A DNA stretch of 64,000 nucleotides from CADEDV01 sp964437415. GTDB lineage: Bacteria; Bacteroidota; Bacteroidia; Chitinophagales; Chitinophagaceae. Of this stretch, positions 33,195 to 42,533 are shown piece by piece. A program made the position numbers and the translations under genes. How positions within the stretch are numbered: the stretch's first letter is position 1; each line of letters begins with the position of its first letter. Below the pieces are notes generated by a model. It was given only the letters and a program-made list of their open reading frames with translations, made no database searches and had not been told where the DNA came from. The DNA lies in contig CAYTGN010000001.1 of the NCBI GenBank assembly GCA_964437415.1, forward strand, positions 62,001 through 126,000. The letters run 5' to 3'.

Positions 33195-36100
33195 ATGAGA
33201 AAGATTTACGTTGCGCTTCTTTCCTTGTTTTCGCTTTTGTTTACTTATTCTACATCTTCTGCTCAACCTGTGAGTGGTTATTCATTTTCTGCATCAGCAG
33301 GAACATATACCCCAATTTCTGGTACTGCAAGTACGGCTACGGGGGATGATGGGACTCAAGGAAATATTCCAATTGGCTTTACATTTCAGTTCGGAGGTGT
33401 AAACTATACCCATATAGCTGTTACAACAAATGGACATCTCAAGCTTGGTGTTGCCGGTGTGGCTATTACTGCTTCATTTGGAGGTTTTAGTAATACAGCA
33501 TTTCCCGCAACTACAGATCTGCCGGTAATAGCTCCTCTTTGGGATGATATGAATCTTACCGGAGGGAATATTCAATATCTATTATCCGGAACCGCAGGAA
33601 GCCAGGTATTCACCGTACAATGGACAGATAACCGATGGTCTGGAAGCGGTAGTGGAACAGCGCCAACAAACTCTTACCAGGTTCACTTATTTGAAGGCAC
33701 AAATGTTGTTGAATTTGTATATGGTACTATGAATGGCTCTTCAGCAGGCTCAGCAACCATCGGATTGAATGCGCCATCAGGGTTTATTAGTGTTACACCC
33801 GGTTCTCCTGCGACCTCAAGTAATAGTGTTGCTAACAATGTAATTTCTGCGGCTACATTTTTAACCAGCGGAACAATCTACACATTTACTCCTGGGTTAC
33901 CTTGTTCAGCTTCTCCAATAACTGTTTTTCCATGGTCAGAGAGTTTCAATAATGCTTCGATTCCAAATTGCTGGAACAATGAATATGTTGTAGGTACTGC
34001 TAATTGGACTTTTGTGACTTCAAACGGCAATGGTTCGATTACTCCAAGAACCGGGGCAAGAATGGCTGAATTCAGAACTGGTTCTTATGGCCCAACAACA
34101 AGACTTGTTACTCCTCGTCTTGACTTATCATCATTAACCAACCCAAGGGTTAAATTCTATTACGCTAATGTAAATTGGTTTGGTGATATTGATGAACTGA
34201 GGGTTTACTATAAGACCAGTGCTGGCGGAGCGTGGACTCAGATAGGTGTAGATTATACTGCTGAACAAACGGCATGGACAGAGGTGACATTAACATTACC
34301 AAGTCCAAGTAATGATTATTATATAGCATTTCAGGCTACTTCTCAATGGGCCCGTGGTCTCAATCTTGATGATGTTACTGTAGAGGAAACACCACCTTGT
34401 GATCCACCAACAGGACTTGGTTCTTCTGCTGTTACTACAACCACTGCAACAATTAACTGGGCAGCATCGGTGTCTCTGCCTGCTGATGGCTATGAGTGGG
34501 AGGTCCGCACATCTGGTGCCGCAGGAAGTGGTGCTGCAGGCTTAGCTGCCAGCGGTTCAACAGCGGCCGGCATTATAGCTGATAATGTTACAGGCTTAGT
34601 GGCAAATACACAGTATTCTGTTTACGTACGATCAGTTTGTGCAACAGGTTCTGTTTATAGCTCATGGTCTGCTGCACATGTTTTCCGGACTTTGTGCAAT
34701 CCTATTGTATCCTTCCCATTTACAGAAACCTTTGAAGATGCAAGTCTCACCCGGTCGTGCTGGCAAAGACAAATAGTTTTTGGTACCTATAACTGGACTT
34801 ACGGTGCAGGCGTAGGAAATGGTGGTTTGTTTACAGCTCATGGCGGTGCAGTTAATGCGAGATTCTTTGGTTCTGGATATGGCGGGGAAGTCGCATTGTT
34901 GGTTTCACCAGAACTTGATCTGTCAAGCCCCGGTATGGCGACCAATGGAGTTGATCTAGAATTCTGGATGGCCAATCCATCCTGGCTGGGTGATATCAAC
35001 CCGTTCAGAGTATTGTATAAGTCAGCACCTGCTGATCCATGGACGGTTCTGCCGGGAGCTGTATTCTCCAGCCCGGTCAATTCCTGGACAAAAATTGAAA
35101 TTGAGAACCTGCCCAATATCAGTAGCACTTATTACATCGCATTTGAAGGCACTCAATTGTGGGGTTATGGTTTGGGTATTGATGATGTAGTGATCAAAGA
35201 AGGTCCCTCTTGCCGCAAACCCAGAAATGTGAGGGCATTGGGTGTTACACCAAACTCTGCTGAAGTGTATTTTGACTCACCCGGCAACGACTTTATCGTA
35301 GAGTATGGCGCTCCGGGTTTCACACCGGGTGTAGATGGCAACGCAGGTGTTGGCGGAACCATTGTGACAGGCACATCTTCACCAATCACCATAAATGGTC
35401 TTACCACCTCTACAACTTATGATATTTATATCAGGAGGGTTTGTATACCCGGCGCTGATTACAGTGAAAATGTAAGAGGATCTGCCACCACACTTTGTGA
35501 TGCTGTGAATATTCCTTACTTCCAGAATTTTGAATCAGCTATTATTCCGGCTATGCCCACTTGCACCAGTGTGGAGGATGTGAACGGCAATAGCGGCTCC
35601 TACTGGCTGGGAACAGGCGCAGGAACATGGGAAACTTATACGGATGCCAACCCATTGACATACGTTTCACCGGTGACGAGCCTGCTTTATTTCTATGACT
35701 TTAATGATCTTACCCGTCCTGCGGATGACTGGTTCTATCTCCGCGGACTGAACCTGACAGGGGGAACAACCTATCGTCTCAAATTCTTCTACAAGGGATT
35801 AGACGGTGTTAATTTCCCCGAAAGACTGGAAGTGAAATATGGCCTTGCAGCCAGTGCTGCAAATATGTCTACAGGAACGATTTTCAATAACAGCAATGTG
35901 TCATCTGTTTATGGCAGTGCTTTCGATTCAGTAAGGGTTGACTTCACCCCACCTGCCGACGGAGTTTACTATATCGGCTTCCATGCTTATTCCTTTGCCG
36001 ACAGGTTTGGAATCCTTATAGATGACGTCAGCGTTGCAGAAGCGCCACTGCTTGATGTAGGTATCAGCAATATTATTTTACCCAACCTTTCCTGCCCGGT

Positions 36101-37679
36101 AAATAATGTGTTTATCCAGGCAGACATTAGGAATTATGATATCTACCCGGTTGATTTCTCTGTCAATCCTGTGAATGTGAATGCGCAGATTGTGAACGGA
36201 ACAACAACTACCAACCTGCCACCGACGCTGATTAATTCAGGTGTGATTCCACCCAATGGTACAATGGGCATTTACCTCGGTACTGCTTATAATTTTGTAC
36301 CTGGAACTCACCAAATAACCCTCAACACAACATCACCGGGAGATCCTGTGACTGCAAATGATACATTACGCACAACTGTTGTAGTTAATCCTGTACCAGC
36401 AGCACCGGTGATAACTCCGGCCGCTCCCCAGGTATGTCTTGGTAATACTGTTCAATTGACAGTCGCCGCGACTAACGCCATTGCTACTTCAACTGCAGCA
36501 ACGACAGGTGCTATTTCTGTTGCCATCCCTGACGGAAGTGCTGCGGGCACTACCAGTTCACTTGCCATTAGCGGCATACCGTCAACAGCAACAATTACAG
36601 GTGTAACTGTTTCGGTTAGTTTGACGCATACCTGGATCAGTGATATGGTTGTAAATCTTAGGGCGCCAAATGGAAATGTGCTGAACCTGTTCAACCGCAG
36701 AGGTGGTTCAGGTGATAACCTCACCAATACAGTGTTTAGTTCGGCTTCCACTACATCACTCGCAACAGGCACACCACCTTATACCGGAACCTTTGCAGCG
36801 GACGCAGCCACTGGTGTTGGACCAACAGGCAATGCGGCTAATGTAACAACATGGTCTGACCTCTATTCCGTTGGAAGCGGTAACTGGATATTAAGCCTGC
36901 GAGACTATGTAGGGTTTGATGCGGGTACACTTACGGGTTGGTCAATAACTATCAACTATAGTTACTTCCCTGCTGTTACCTGGAGTCCGGTAACAGAACT
37001 GTTTACCAATGCTGCGGCAACCACACCATATGTAGCCGGAACTAACGCTTATACTTTGTGGGCAAAACCAACCACGACCAGGACGTACACAGCTACTGCT
37101 ACTGGCGCCGGCGGTTGTAACGCTTCAACCAATGTTACAGTAACAGTGAACCCGAATCCTGTGGTAACAGCCGCGGCCTTGCCTGCAAGGATATGCATCA
37201 GCGATACGCTGGTTCCGCTGACAGGAATTCCGGCAGGCGGAACCTGGAGTGGCGTTGGTGTTTCAGGTAATAATCTTGTTCCGTCAACAATGGCTGTGGG
37301 AACTTTCACACTGACCTATAACTATAACAACGTCTTTGGTTGCCCGGGTTCAGCGACAACTACTGCCAGAGTTGAGGATTGTCCTGAAAGGATCGTATTG
37401 CTGAGAGATAACGCAGTGGTGCTGTTCCCGAACCCGACCGATGGCGGACGTTTCAACATCCGGATAAATAGTGTTCTTTACAACCGTCTTGGTATGAGAG
37501 TATATACCAACAACGGAACATTGGTAAGAACGCAACAGTTCAACGGCCTGGTGTATGGAAGGGTGATCCCGATTGACCTATCAGCGCTGCCGGGTGGAAC
37601 ATACATTGTGAAGTTCTACTACGATGAAGCCGGCCCGAGAACCGCTGATAAGAGCTTCAAGGTGATCATTGGCCACTAA
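33195..37679 (+). CDS. Giant multidomain T9SS-secreted adhesin-like protein
   Basis: 1494 residues. Signal peptide 1-24. A first beta-rich domain (25-230) has a nidogen-like feel (PVIAPLWDDMNLTGGNIQYLL). Three MAM/cleaved-adhesin-like domains begin near 242, 504 and 771, each with FPxxExF and, in two, CW. FN3 domains begin near 402 and 673, a CARDB-like domain near 952, a proprotein-convertase P-domain near 1095-1255 (TWISDMVVNLRAPNG, GNWILSLRDYV), an Ig-like domain to about 1320, and a type A T9SS sorting domain near 1409 (LFPNPTDGG ... GGTYIVKF). No protease domain is present. It is probably secreted to the surface or medium. A terminator follows. Confidence 0.88.
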   Translation: MRKIYVALLSLFSLLFTYSTSSAQPVSGYSFSASAGTYTPISGTASTATGDDGTQGNIPIGFTFQFGGVNYTHIAVTTNGHLKLGVAGVAITASFGGFSNTAFPATTDLPVIAPLWDDMNLTGGNIQYLLSGTAGSQVFTVQWTDNRWSGSGSGTAPTNSYQVHLFEGTNVVEFVYGTMNGSSAGSATIGLNAPSGFISVTPGSPATSSNSVANNVISAATFLTSGTIYTFTPGLPCSASPITVFPWSESFNNASIPNCWNNEYVVGTANWTFVTSNGNGSITPRTGARMAEFRTGSYGPTTRLVTPRLDLSSLTNPRVKFYYANVNWFGDIDELRVYYKTSAGGAWTQIGVDYTAEQTAWTEVTLTLPSPSNDYYIAFQATSQWARGLNLDDVTVEETPPCDPPTGLGSSAVTTTTATINWAASVSLPADGYEWEVRTSGAAGSGAAGLAASGSTAAGIIADNVTGLVANTQYSVYVRSVCATGSVYSSWSAAHVFRTLCNPIVSFPFTETFEDASLTRSCWQRQIVFGTYNWTYGAGVGNGGLFTAHGGAVNARFFGSGYGGEVALLVSPELDLSSPGMATNGVDLEFWMANPSWLGDINPFRVLYKSAPADPWTVLPGAVFSSPVNSWTKIEIENLPNISSTYYIAFEGTQLWGYGLGIDDVVIKEGPSCRKPRNVRALGVTPNSAEVYFDSPGNDFIVEYGAPGFTPGVDGNAGVGGTIVTGTSSPITINGLTTSTTYDIYIRRVCIPGADYSENVRGSATTLCDAVNIPYFQNFESAIIPAMPTCTSVEDVNGNSGSYWLGTGAGTWETYTDANPLTYVSPVTSLLYFYDFNDLTRPADDWFYLRGLNLTGGTTYRLKFFYKGLDGVNFPERLEVKYGLAASAANMSTGTIFNNSNVSSVYGSAFDSVRVDFTPPADGVYYIGFHAYSFADRFGILIDDVSVAEAPLLDVGISNIILPNLSCPVNNVFIQADIRNYDIYPVDFSVNPVNVNAQIVNGTTTTNLPPTLINSGVIPPNGTMGIYLGTAYNFVPGTHQITLNTTSPGDPVTANDTLRTTVVVNPVPAAPVITPAAPQVCLGNTVQLTVAATNAIATSTAATTGAISVAIPDGSAAGTTSSLAISGIPSTATITGVTVSVSLTHTWISDMVVNLRAPNGNVLNLFNRRGGSGDNLTNTVFSSASTTSLATGTPPYTGTFAADAATGVGPTGNAANVTTWSDLYSVGSGNWILSLRDYVGFDAGTLTGWSITINYSYFPAVTWSPVTELFTNAAATTPYVAGTNAYTLWAKPTTTRTYTATATGAGGCNASTNVTVTVNPNPVVTAAALPARICISDTLVPLTGIPAGGTWSGVGVSGNNLVPSTMAVGTFTLTYNYNNVFGCPGSATTTARVEDCPERIVLLRDNAVVLFPNPTDGGRFNIRINSVLYNRLGMRVYTNNGTLVRTQQFNGLVYGRVIPIDLSALPGGTYIVKFYYDEAGPRTADKSFKVIIGH

Positions 37680-37707
37680 ACAGTGATAGAAATCAAATTG
37701 CAGATAC

Positions 37708-37738
37708 AGCATCCCGGATATTTCCGGGATGCTTTTTT
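37708..37738 (+). terminator. Rho-independent terminator
   Basis: AGCATCCCGGA (37708-37718) pairs perfectly with TCCGGGATGCT (37723-37733) around a 4-base loop and is followed by a T run. It ends the 1494-residue gene 28 bases after its stop. Confidence 0.9.
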
Positions 37739-37803
37739 ATTTCCGGTAGCTAAATGCTTATTAATTTTATACCACTTAGAAATTGATTTGATACAGTTGC
37801 TTC

Positions 37804-37839
37804 CGGTATAATACCGACAGACCTGCCTGCCGGACAGGT
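37804..37839. repeat. Two short palindromes upstream of the M23 gene
   Basis: CGGTAT-A-ATACCG (37804-37816) is a perfect 6-1-6 palindrome. Immediately after lies ACCTGCCTGCCGGACAGGT (37821-37839), an imperfect GC-rich palindrome of the type seen at 11271. The first could be an operator; the second looks like an interspersed repeat. Confidence 0.45.
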
Positions 37840-37868
37840 AGCAGAAACCTGCAAATAGTATAACTTTA

Positions 37869-38588
37869 ATGTCTCGTCGGTATCACACTATGATTTCAAA
37901 AATTGCAGCAATAGCAGAACAGGAAGGGTTTCACCCGGTTGTTTCTTTCAATCCTTCCGTTGACAAACTCCTGCAATTTGATCTAACCGGTAATAATTTG
38001 GGGTTGACAGCTGCTATTTATTCTGATACGGAAAGGTTCTGTCATTACATACATGAATTGCTGGAAAAAGAAAAGGCCCGCTATGGTATTGGCGGCTATG
38101 GCGAATACCGTGAATTATACAGCCGCAGCCAGGTGTTTGATACCGGTGACAACGATGAACCAAGACGGTTTCATCTTGGCACAGATATTTGGGGCAAACC
38201 CCGTACGGCAGTAATGGCCCCGATGGATGGCGTTGTTCATAGTTTCGCTTTTAATAACAACCCCGGCGATTATGGCGTCACCATCATTCTGACACACCGG
38301 AACAATGACTTCATATTTCATACATTGTATGGTCACCTGAGCCTTGACTCCATAAAAAATTTGCAGGAAGGACAGCATATTGAAAAGGGAGATGTTTTTG
38401 CTGAGTTTGGTATCACTACAGACAACGGACATTGGCCGCCTCACCTGCATTTCCAAACCATTTTGGATATGGGGGAATGGAGGGGTGATTATCCAGGTGT
38501 TTGTAAATATTCAGAAAAAGAAAAATGGCTGGCCAATAGTCCCGATCCTGATCTCATTCTCCAGCTCAATAAATACTTGCCGGAATGA
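37869..38588 (+). CDS. M23-family metallopeptidase-like protein without signal peptide
   Basis: 239 residues, or 232 from the second ATG at 37890. The zinc motifs of lysostaphin/LytM-type peptidases are present: H-x3-D in RFHLGTDIW and H-x-H in PPHLHFQ, with GDYGVTIILTHRN and LYGHLS between them. Unlike most M23 enzymes it has no signal peptide or membrane helix, and its N-terminal 90 residues (ETERFCHYIHELLE-like helices) are not a known binding domain to me. The same domain type occurs fused to aminotransferases in some bacteria, suggesting a cytosolic role. ruvB starts 28 bp downstream. Confidence 0.72.
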   Translation: MSRRYHTMISKIAAIAEQEGFHPVVSFNPSVDKLLQFDLTGNNLGLTAAIYSDTERFCHYIHELLEKEKARYGIGGYGEYRELYSRSQVFDTGDNDEPRRFHLGTDIWGKPRTAVMAPMDGVVHSFAFNNNPGDYGVTIILTHRNNDFIFHTLYGHLSLDSIKNLQEGQHIEKGDVFAEFGITTDNGHWPPHLHFQTILDMGEWRGDYPGVCKYSEKEKWLANSPDPDLILQLNKYLPE

Positions 38589-38616
38589 ATTAGTTTTACA
38601 GCGAATTGAAAAACAC

Positions 38617-39645
38617 ATGGCCAATCCCAACCTGGAAAGTGATAAAGGATCGCTGAGTGCAGCGGATAAAGAATTTGAAAATAATATCCGCCCCTCGCAG
38701 ATCAGTGATTTTGCGGGGCAGGCGCAGATCATTGAGAACCTCCGCATTTTTATCAAAGCTGCTAAAATAAGAGGAGAGGCATTGGACCATGTCTTGTTTC
38801 ATGGCCCGCCGGGTTTGGGAAAAACAACTTTGTCAAGGATTGTTGCCAATGAATTAGGTGTTAATATCAAAGAAACTTCCGGGCCGGTGATTGAAAAACC
38901 CGGAGACCTGGCCGGCCTGCTCACCAATCTTGAGCCTAATGATGTCCTTTTCATTGACGAGATCCATCGCCTCAGCACCGTCGTGGAGGAATATCTCTAT
39001 GCAGCGATGGAAGATTATCGTATTGACATTATGATTGACAGCGGCCCCAATGCAAGGAGCATACAGATAGACCTGAATCCTTTCACACTCATAGGCGCCA
39101 CTACCAGAAGCGGTTTGCTGACAGCGCCTTTGCTTTCAAGGTTTGCCATTAAATCAAGACTGGAATACTATAACTCAGAAACGCTGAATAAAATTATTCA
39201 AAGAGCAGCTGGTATCCTGGGAACAAGAATTTCCAAAGATGCTATTGCTGAAATAGGCAGAAGAAGCCGCGGCACACCCAGGATTGCTAATGGCCTGCTG
39301 CGAAGGGTGAGGGATTTTGCACAGGTGCTGAATGATGGTGAGATTGATTTTGGGATCACCCAACATGCACTAAAAGCGTTGAACGTGGATGAGTTTGGTC
39401 TTGATGATATGGACAACCGCATCCTGCTCACCATCATTGAAAAATTCAAAGGCGGGCCTGTCGGCATCAGCACCATCGCCACGGCAGTAGGAGAAGAAGC
39501 GGGAACTTTAGAAGAAGTGTATGAGCCATTCCTTATACAGGAAGGCTTTTTGCAACGGACACCGAGAGGAAGAGAAGTGACAGCAAAAGCTTATGAACAT
39601 CTGGGTAAAAAAAATCCCGGCGCTACAGGAACATTATTTGAATAA
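38617..39645 (+). CDS. ruvB: Holliday junction branch migration helicase RuvB
   Basis: 342 residues from the ATG at 38617 (E. coli RuvB has 336). Walker A GPPGLGKT at 63-70, Walker B FIDEIHRL near 112, sensor 1 LIGATTRSG, arginine finger region and the C-terminal winged helix (GPVGISTIATAVGEE, LIQEGFLQRTPRGR) are complete. The hexameric AAA+ motor drives branch migration with RuvA. A longer in-frame form reaching back into the M23 gene has no RuvB-like sequence and is rejected. It converges on the response-regulator gene across a bidirectional hairpin. Confidence 0.97.
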   Translation: MANPNLESDKGSLSAADKEFENNIRPSQISDFAGQAQIIENLRIFIKAAKIRGEALDHVLFHGPPGLGKTTLSRIVANELGVNIKETSGPVIEKPGDLAGLLTNLEPNDVLFIDEIHRLSTVVEEYLYAAMEDYRIDIMIDSGPNARSIQIDLNPFTLIGATTRSGLLTAPLLSRFAIKSRLEYYNSETLNKIIQRAAGILGTRISKDAIAEIGRRSRGTPRIANGLLRRVRDFAQVLNDGEIDFGITQHALKALNVDEFGLDDMDNRILLTIIEKFKGGPVGISTIATAVGEEAGTLEEVYEPFLIQEGFLQRTPRGREVTAKAYEHLGKKNPGATGTLFE

Positions 39646-39651
39646 AAAAAA

Positions 39652-39671
39652 GCTGTTCAGATTTGAACAGC
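39652..39671. terminator. Bidirectional terminator between ruvB and response regulator
   Basis: GCTGTTCA (39652-39659) pairs with TGAACAGC (39664-39671) around a 4-base loop, with an A run on the left and T-rich sequence on the right, as expected for termination from both sides. Confidence 0.8.
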
Positions 39672-39693
39672 CTTCTTGCAATTTTTTTACTCC

Positions 39694-39705
39694 CCTTTAG
39701 GGGAT
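39694..39705. repeat. GC palindrome at response-regulator stop
   Basis: CCCC-TTTA-GGGG followed by ATGGGGG, eight bases from the response-regulator stop codon. It resembles the palindromes at 11271 and 27525 and may be the same repeat family. Confidence 0.45.
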
Positions 39706-39712
39706 GGGGGTA

Positions 39713-40411
39713 TCACTCCTGCACCACCAGCCTGAAACCATTACCATGAATGTTGACGATCTCAATTTTGGGATCATCTTTCAGGTATTTTCTCAGTTTG
39801 GCAATATACACATCCATGCTGCGTCCGTTGAAATAGGTGTCGCTGCCCCATATTTTCTTTAAAGCCTGCTCCCTTGGCAACAGGTCGTTCAAATGCTCGG
39901 CCAGCATTTTCAGCAACTCATTTTCTTTAGGGGAAAGGGTTTGCGTAATACCGCTATGCGTCAGCTGGCGCAGCTTGGGATTGAAATGATAGGTAGAAAG
40001 GTCAAATTCTTTGTTTTCGCTTTCTTTATTCAGCTCTTCATTTCTTTTCAGGATGGCTTTTATTTTCAGCAACAACACTTCGCTGTCAAAAGGCTTGGTG
40101 ATATAATCATCGGCGCCGAGTTTATAGCCCTGGATAATATCTTCCTTCATCGTTTTGGCGCTGAGAAAGAACAGGGGAATATCGGGGTCCACATCCCTGA
40201 TCTCTTCTGCCAGGGTGAAGCCATCCATGTTCGGCATCATCACATCCAGCAGGCAGAGTTCAAATTTTTCACGCTGAAAAGCAGCCAGGCCCAAACGGCC
40301 GTCTCTTTCCAGGGTTACATCATAGTCGTTCAGTTCAAGATAGTTCTTTAATACACTTCCGAGGTTCGGATCGTCTTCGCACAAGAGAATTTTTGGTTTT
40401 TTACCTTCCAT
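39713..40411 (-). CDS. OmpR/PhoB-family response regulator
   Basis: 232 residues. Receiver domain 1-125 with acidic pocket E12-D13-D14, phosphoacceptor D56 (LLDVMMPNMDG) and the conserved Lys in ITKPF. The C-terminal winged-helix DNA-binding domain begins near 135 (LTHSGITQTLSPKENELLKML) and includes RSMDVYIAKLRKYL and the final GNGFRL strand. No histidine kinase gene is adjacent, so it is an orphan here. In Bacteroidota RprY has this architecture, but the sequence alone does not settle identity. Confidence 0.92.
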   Translation of the reverse strand: MEGKKPKILLCEDDPNLGSVLKNYLELNDYDVTLERDGRLGLAAFQREKFELCLLDVMMPNMDGFTLAEEIRDVDPDIPLFFLSAKTMKEDIIQGYKLGADDYITKPFDSEVLLLKIKAILKRNEELNKESENKEFDLSTYHFNPKLRQLTHSGITQTLSPKENELLKMLAEHLNDLLPREQALKKIWGSDTYFNGRSMDVYIAKLRKYLKDDPKIEIVNIHGNGFRLVVQE

Positions 40412-40538
40412 GATTCGTAGATTTTTGATTCATAGTCTATATGAGGACAAATAAAAGTAAATCATTTGCCGAACTTATGAACAGCCGGATAATATTTTGT
40501 TAAGAGTACCTGTTTAGCTGTATTTGACAGTCGTTTTC

Positions 40539-40546
40539 TACTTTTG
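40539..40546 (+). promoter_or_regulatory. Bacteroidota -7 box (TACTTTTG)
   Basis: Exact TAnnTTTG match 17 bases upstream of the GroES-like ATG at 40564. Confidence 0.55.
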
Positions 40547-40563
40547 TCCTTCAATTTTTCAAT

Positions 40564-40941
40564 ATGGCCATGCACATTACCCCTGATAATCGTTTGAAGA
40601 AACTGATCGTTATCGGCGACCGCCTGCTCATTAAACCCACCCGCCCCGATGAGAGAACCGCCAGTGGTCTTTACTTGCCGCCCGGTGTGCAGGAGAAAGA
40701 AAAAGTGCAGCAGGGCTATGTCATTAAAACCGGTCCCGGCTACGCCATCCCGATGCCGGTGGAGGATGAACCCTGGAAGGGAGAAGAAGAAAAAGTGAAA
40801 TATGTGCCCTTGCAGGCCAAAGAAGGCGACCTTGCTATTTTCTTATTAAGCGGCGCCACCGAAGTGATGTATGAGAATGAAAAATATTTCATCGTGCCGC
40901 AAAGTGCTATTCTGATGCTCGAGCGGGAGGAAGAATTATAA
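40564..40941 (+). CDS. GroES-like co-chaperonin family protein
   Basis: 125 residues (a second ATG at 40570 is also possible). The Cpn10 fold is recognisable: VIGDRLLIKPTRPDERTASGLYLPPGVQEK, a variable loop, and the closing strands EGDLAIFLLSGATEVMYENEKYFIVPQSAIL. It is longer and more divergent than the standard GroES of about 95 residues and no groEL gene is adjacent, so it is probably an accessory paralogue. Its mobile-loop region (GLYLPPGVQEKEKVQQ) is similar in position to the GroEL-contacting loop. The HerA-like ATPase gene follows 32 bp later. Confidence 0.82.
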   Translation: MAMHITPDNRLKKLIVIGDRLLIKPTRPDERTASGLYLPPGVQEKEKVQQGYVIKTGPGYAIPMPVEDEPWKGEEEKVKYVPLQAKEGDLAIFLLSGATEVMYENEKYFIVPQSAILMLEREEEL

Positions 40942-40973
40942 TATTCCAGTAACTTTCATTTAAATATTACCTG

Positions 40974-42533
40974 ATGTCAGATACTTCAAAATTTTTAGAA
41001 ACTATAAACGGTGGCTATTCTTTCAAAGGCGAAAGTTTCAAACTGGGATGCGCCATGCTGGACGGCCAGGTGGTGAGCGGTGCGGATGTGCTGATCCCGA
41101 TGAAAACCCTGAACCGGCATGGTTTGATCGCCGGCGCCACAGGCACAGGAAAGACCAAGACATTGCAGGTGATAGCCGAGCAATTGAGTGATGCCAGCAT
41201 ACCGGTGCTGATGATGGACATAAAAGGCGACCTGAGTGGTATTGCGGCAGCCGGAACCGTGAATGATAAAATAGCGGAACGCTGCCAGAAACTGAATGTT
41301 GAATTCAAACCGGCAGCTTACCCTGTTGACCTGCTCACCCTGAGTAATGAAAAAGGAGTGCGGCTGAGGGCCACAGTGAGTGAGTTTGGCCCGGTCTTGT
41401 TATCCAAAATTCTTGGATTGAATGACACACAGGGTGGTTTCGTTTCCATGATCTTTAAATATTGCGATGACAGCAAACTTCCTTTGCTCGACCTCAAAGA
41501 CTTTATCAAGGTGTTACAATATGTGAGTGATGAGGGCAAAGCGGAATTAGAGAAAACCTATGGAAAAATCTCTACGACCTCTACCGGAACCATTTTAAGA
41601 AAAGTGATTGAGTTGCAGCAACAGGGCGCCGATGTATTTTTTGGAGAAAAAAGTTTTGAAGTGGACGACCTGATGCGTATCAGCGATGATAGAAGGGGTG
41701 TGATCTCGGTCGTAAGGTTGACCGATCTGCAGGACAGGCCCAAACTGTTTTCTACGTTCATGCTGCAATTGTTGGCTGAATTATATGCTTCCTGCCCCGA
41801 AGAAGGTGACCTTGACAAACCCAAACTGGTGATGTTCATTGATGAAGCACATCTTATTTTCCAGGAAGCCAGCCAGGTGTTATTGCAGCAAATTGAAACT
41901 GTAATAAAGCTGATTCGTTCTAAAGGGATCGGTATTTATTTTTGCACACAGAACCCGATGGATGTGCCGGCTGCGGTGCTGGCGCAATTGGGTCTGAAAG
42001 TTCAGCATGCTTTGCGGGCCTTTACGGCTGCTGACAGAAAGGTGATCAAACAAACAGCAGAAAATTATCCCGAAACTGATTTTTACAAAACAGATGAGCT
42101 GATCACCCATCTCGGAACCGGTGAAGCATTTGTGACGGCGCTGAATGAAAAAGGTATTCCCACACCGCTGGCACATTGCATGATAAGACCACCGCAAAGC
42201 CGGATGGATATTCTGAGTGATGCTGAAATAGATGCAGTGGTGGCCAGGTCAAAGATCGCTGCTAAATATAACCAGGTGATTGATAGCCACAGTGCCCACG
42301 AGATACTTACAGAAAAATTGAATGAAGCAGCGGAAAAGGCTGAACAGTTAAAAAAGCAACAGCAAGCGGAAAAAGAAGCTAAAACCACGAGAACCACAAA
42401 AAGGAAAGAAAAAACAATCCTTGATGATCCCACCGTGCGAAGCATGACCCGGACAGCAGGGAACACCATCATCCGATCATTATTAGGCGCATTGGGTTTA
42501 GGAGGAAGAAGCAGAAAAAAAACATTATTTTAA
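40974..42533 (+). CDS. HerA-like ATPase, DUF853 (YjgR) family
   Basis: 519 residues. Walker A GATGTGKT at 54-61, followed by MMDIKGDLSGIA; Walker B VMFIDEAHLIF near 285; and the sensor region IYFCTQNPMDVP. The order matches the YjgR/DUF853 group of HerA/FtsK-superfamily NTPases of unknown cellular role. The C-terminal 80 residues are a charged coiled coil (EKLNEAAEKAEQLKKQQQAEK) and a basic end (GGRSRKKTLF). Its end overlaps the convergent recQ by 9 bases. Confidence 0.88.
   Translation: MSDTSKFLETINGGYSFKGESFKLGCAMLDGQVVSGADVLIPMKTLNRHGLIAGATGTGKTKTLQVIAEQLSDASIPVLMMDIKGDLSGIAAAGTVNDKIAERCQKLNVEFKPAAYPVDLLTLSNEKGVRLRATVSEFGPVLLSKILGLNDTQGGFVSMIFKYCDDSKLPLLDLKDFIKVLQYVSDEGKAELEKTYGKISTTSTGTILRKVIELQQQGADVFFGEKSFEVDDLMRISDDRRGVISVVRLTDLQDRPKLFSTFMLQLLAELYASCPEEGDLDKPKLVMFIDEAHLIFQEASQVLLQQIETVIKLIRSKGIGIYFCTQNPMDVPAAVLAQLGLKVQHALRAFTAADRKVIKQTAENYPETDFYKTDELITHLGTGEAFVTALNEKGIPTPLAHCMIRPPQSRMDILSDAEIDAVVARSKIAAKYNQVIDSHSAHEILTEKLNEAAEKAEQLKKQQQAEKEAKTTRTTKRKEKTILDDPTVRSMTRTAGNTIIRSLLGALGLGGRSRKKTLF

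Noticed and set aside
35165..35407. Short open frames antisense to the 1494-residue gene
   Set aside because: Pro/Thr-rich shadow translations of repeated beta-domain DNA; no independent support.
38380..38616. N-terminal extension of ruvB into the M23 gene
   Set aside because: The extension overlaps a better-supported gene in another frame and has no RuvB similarity; the ATG at 38617 matches the family start.
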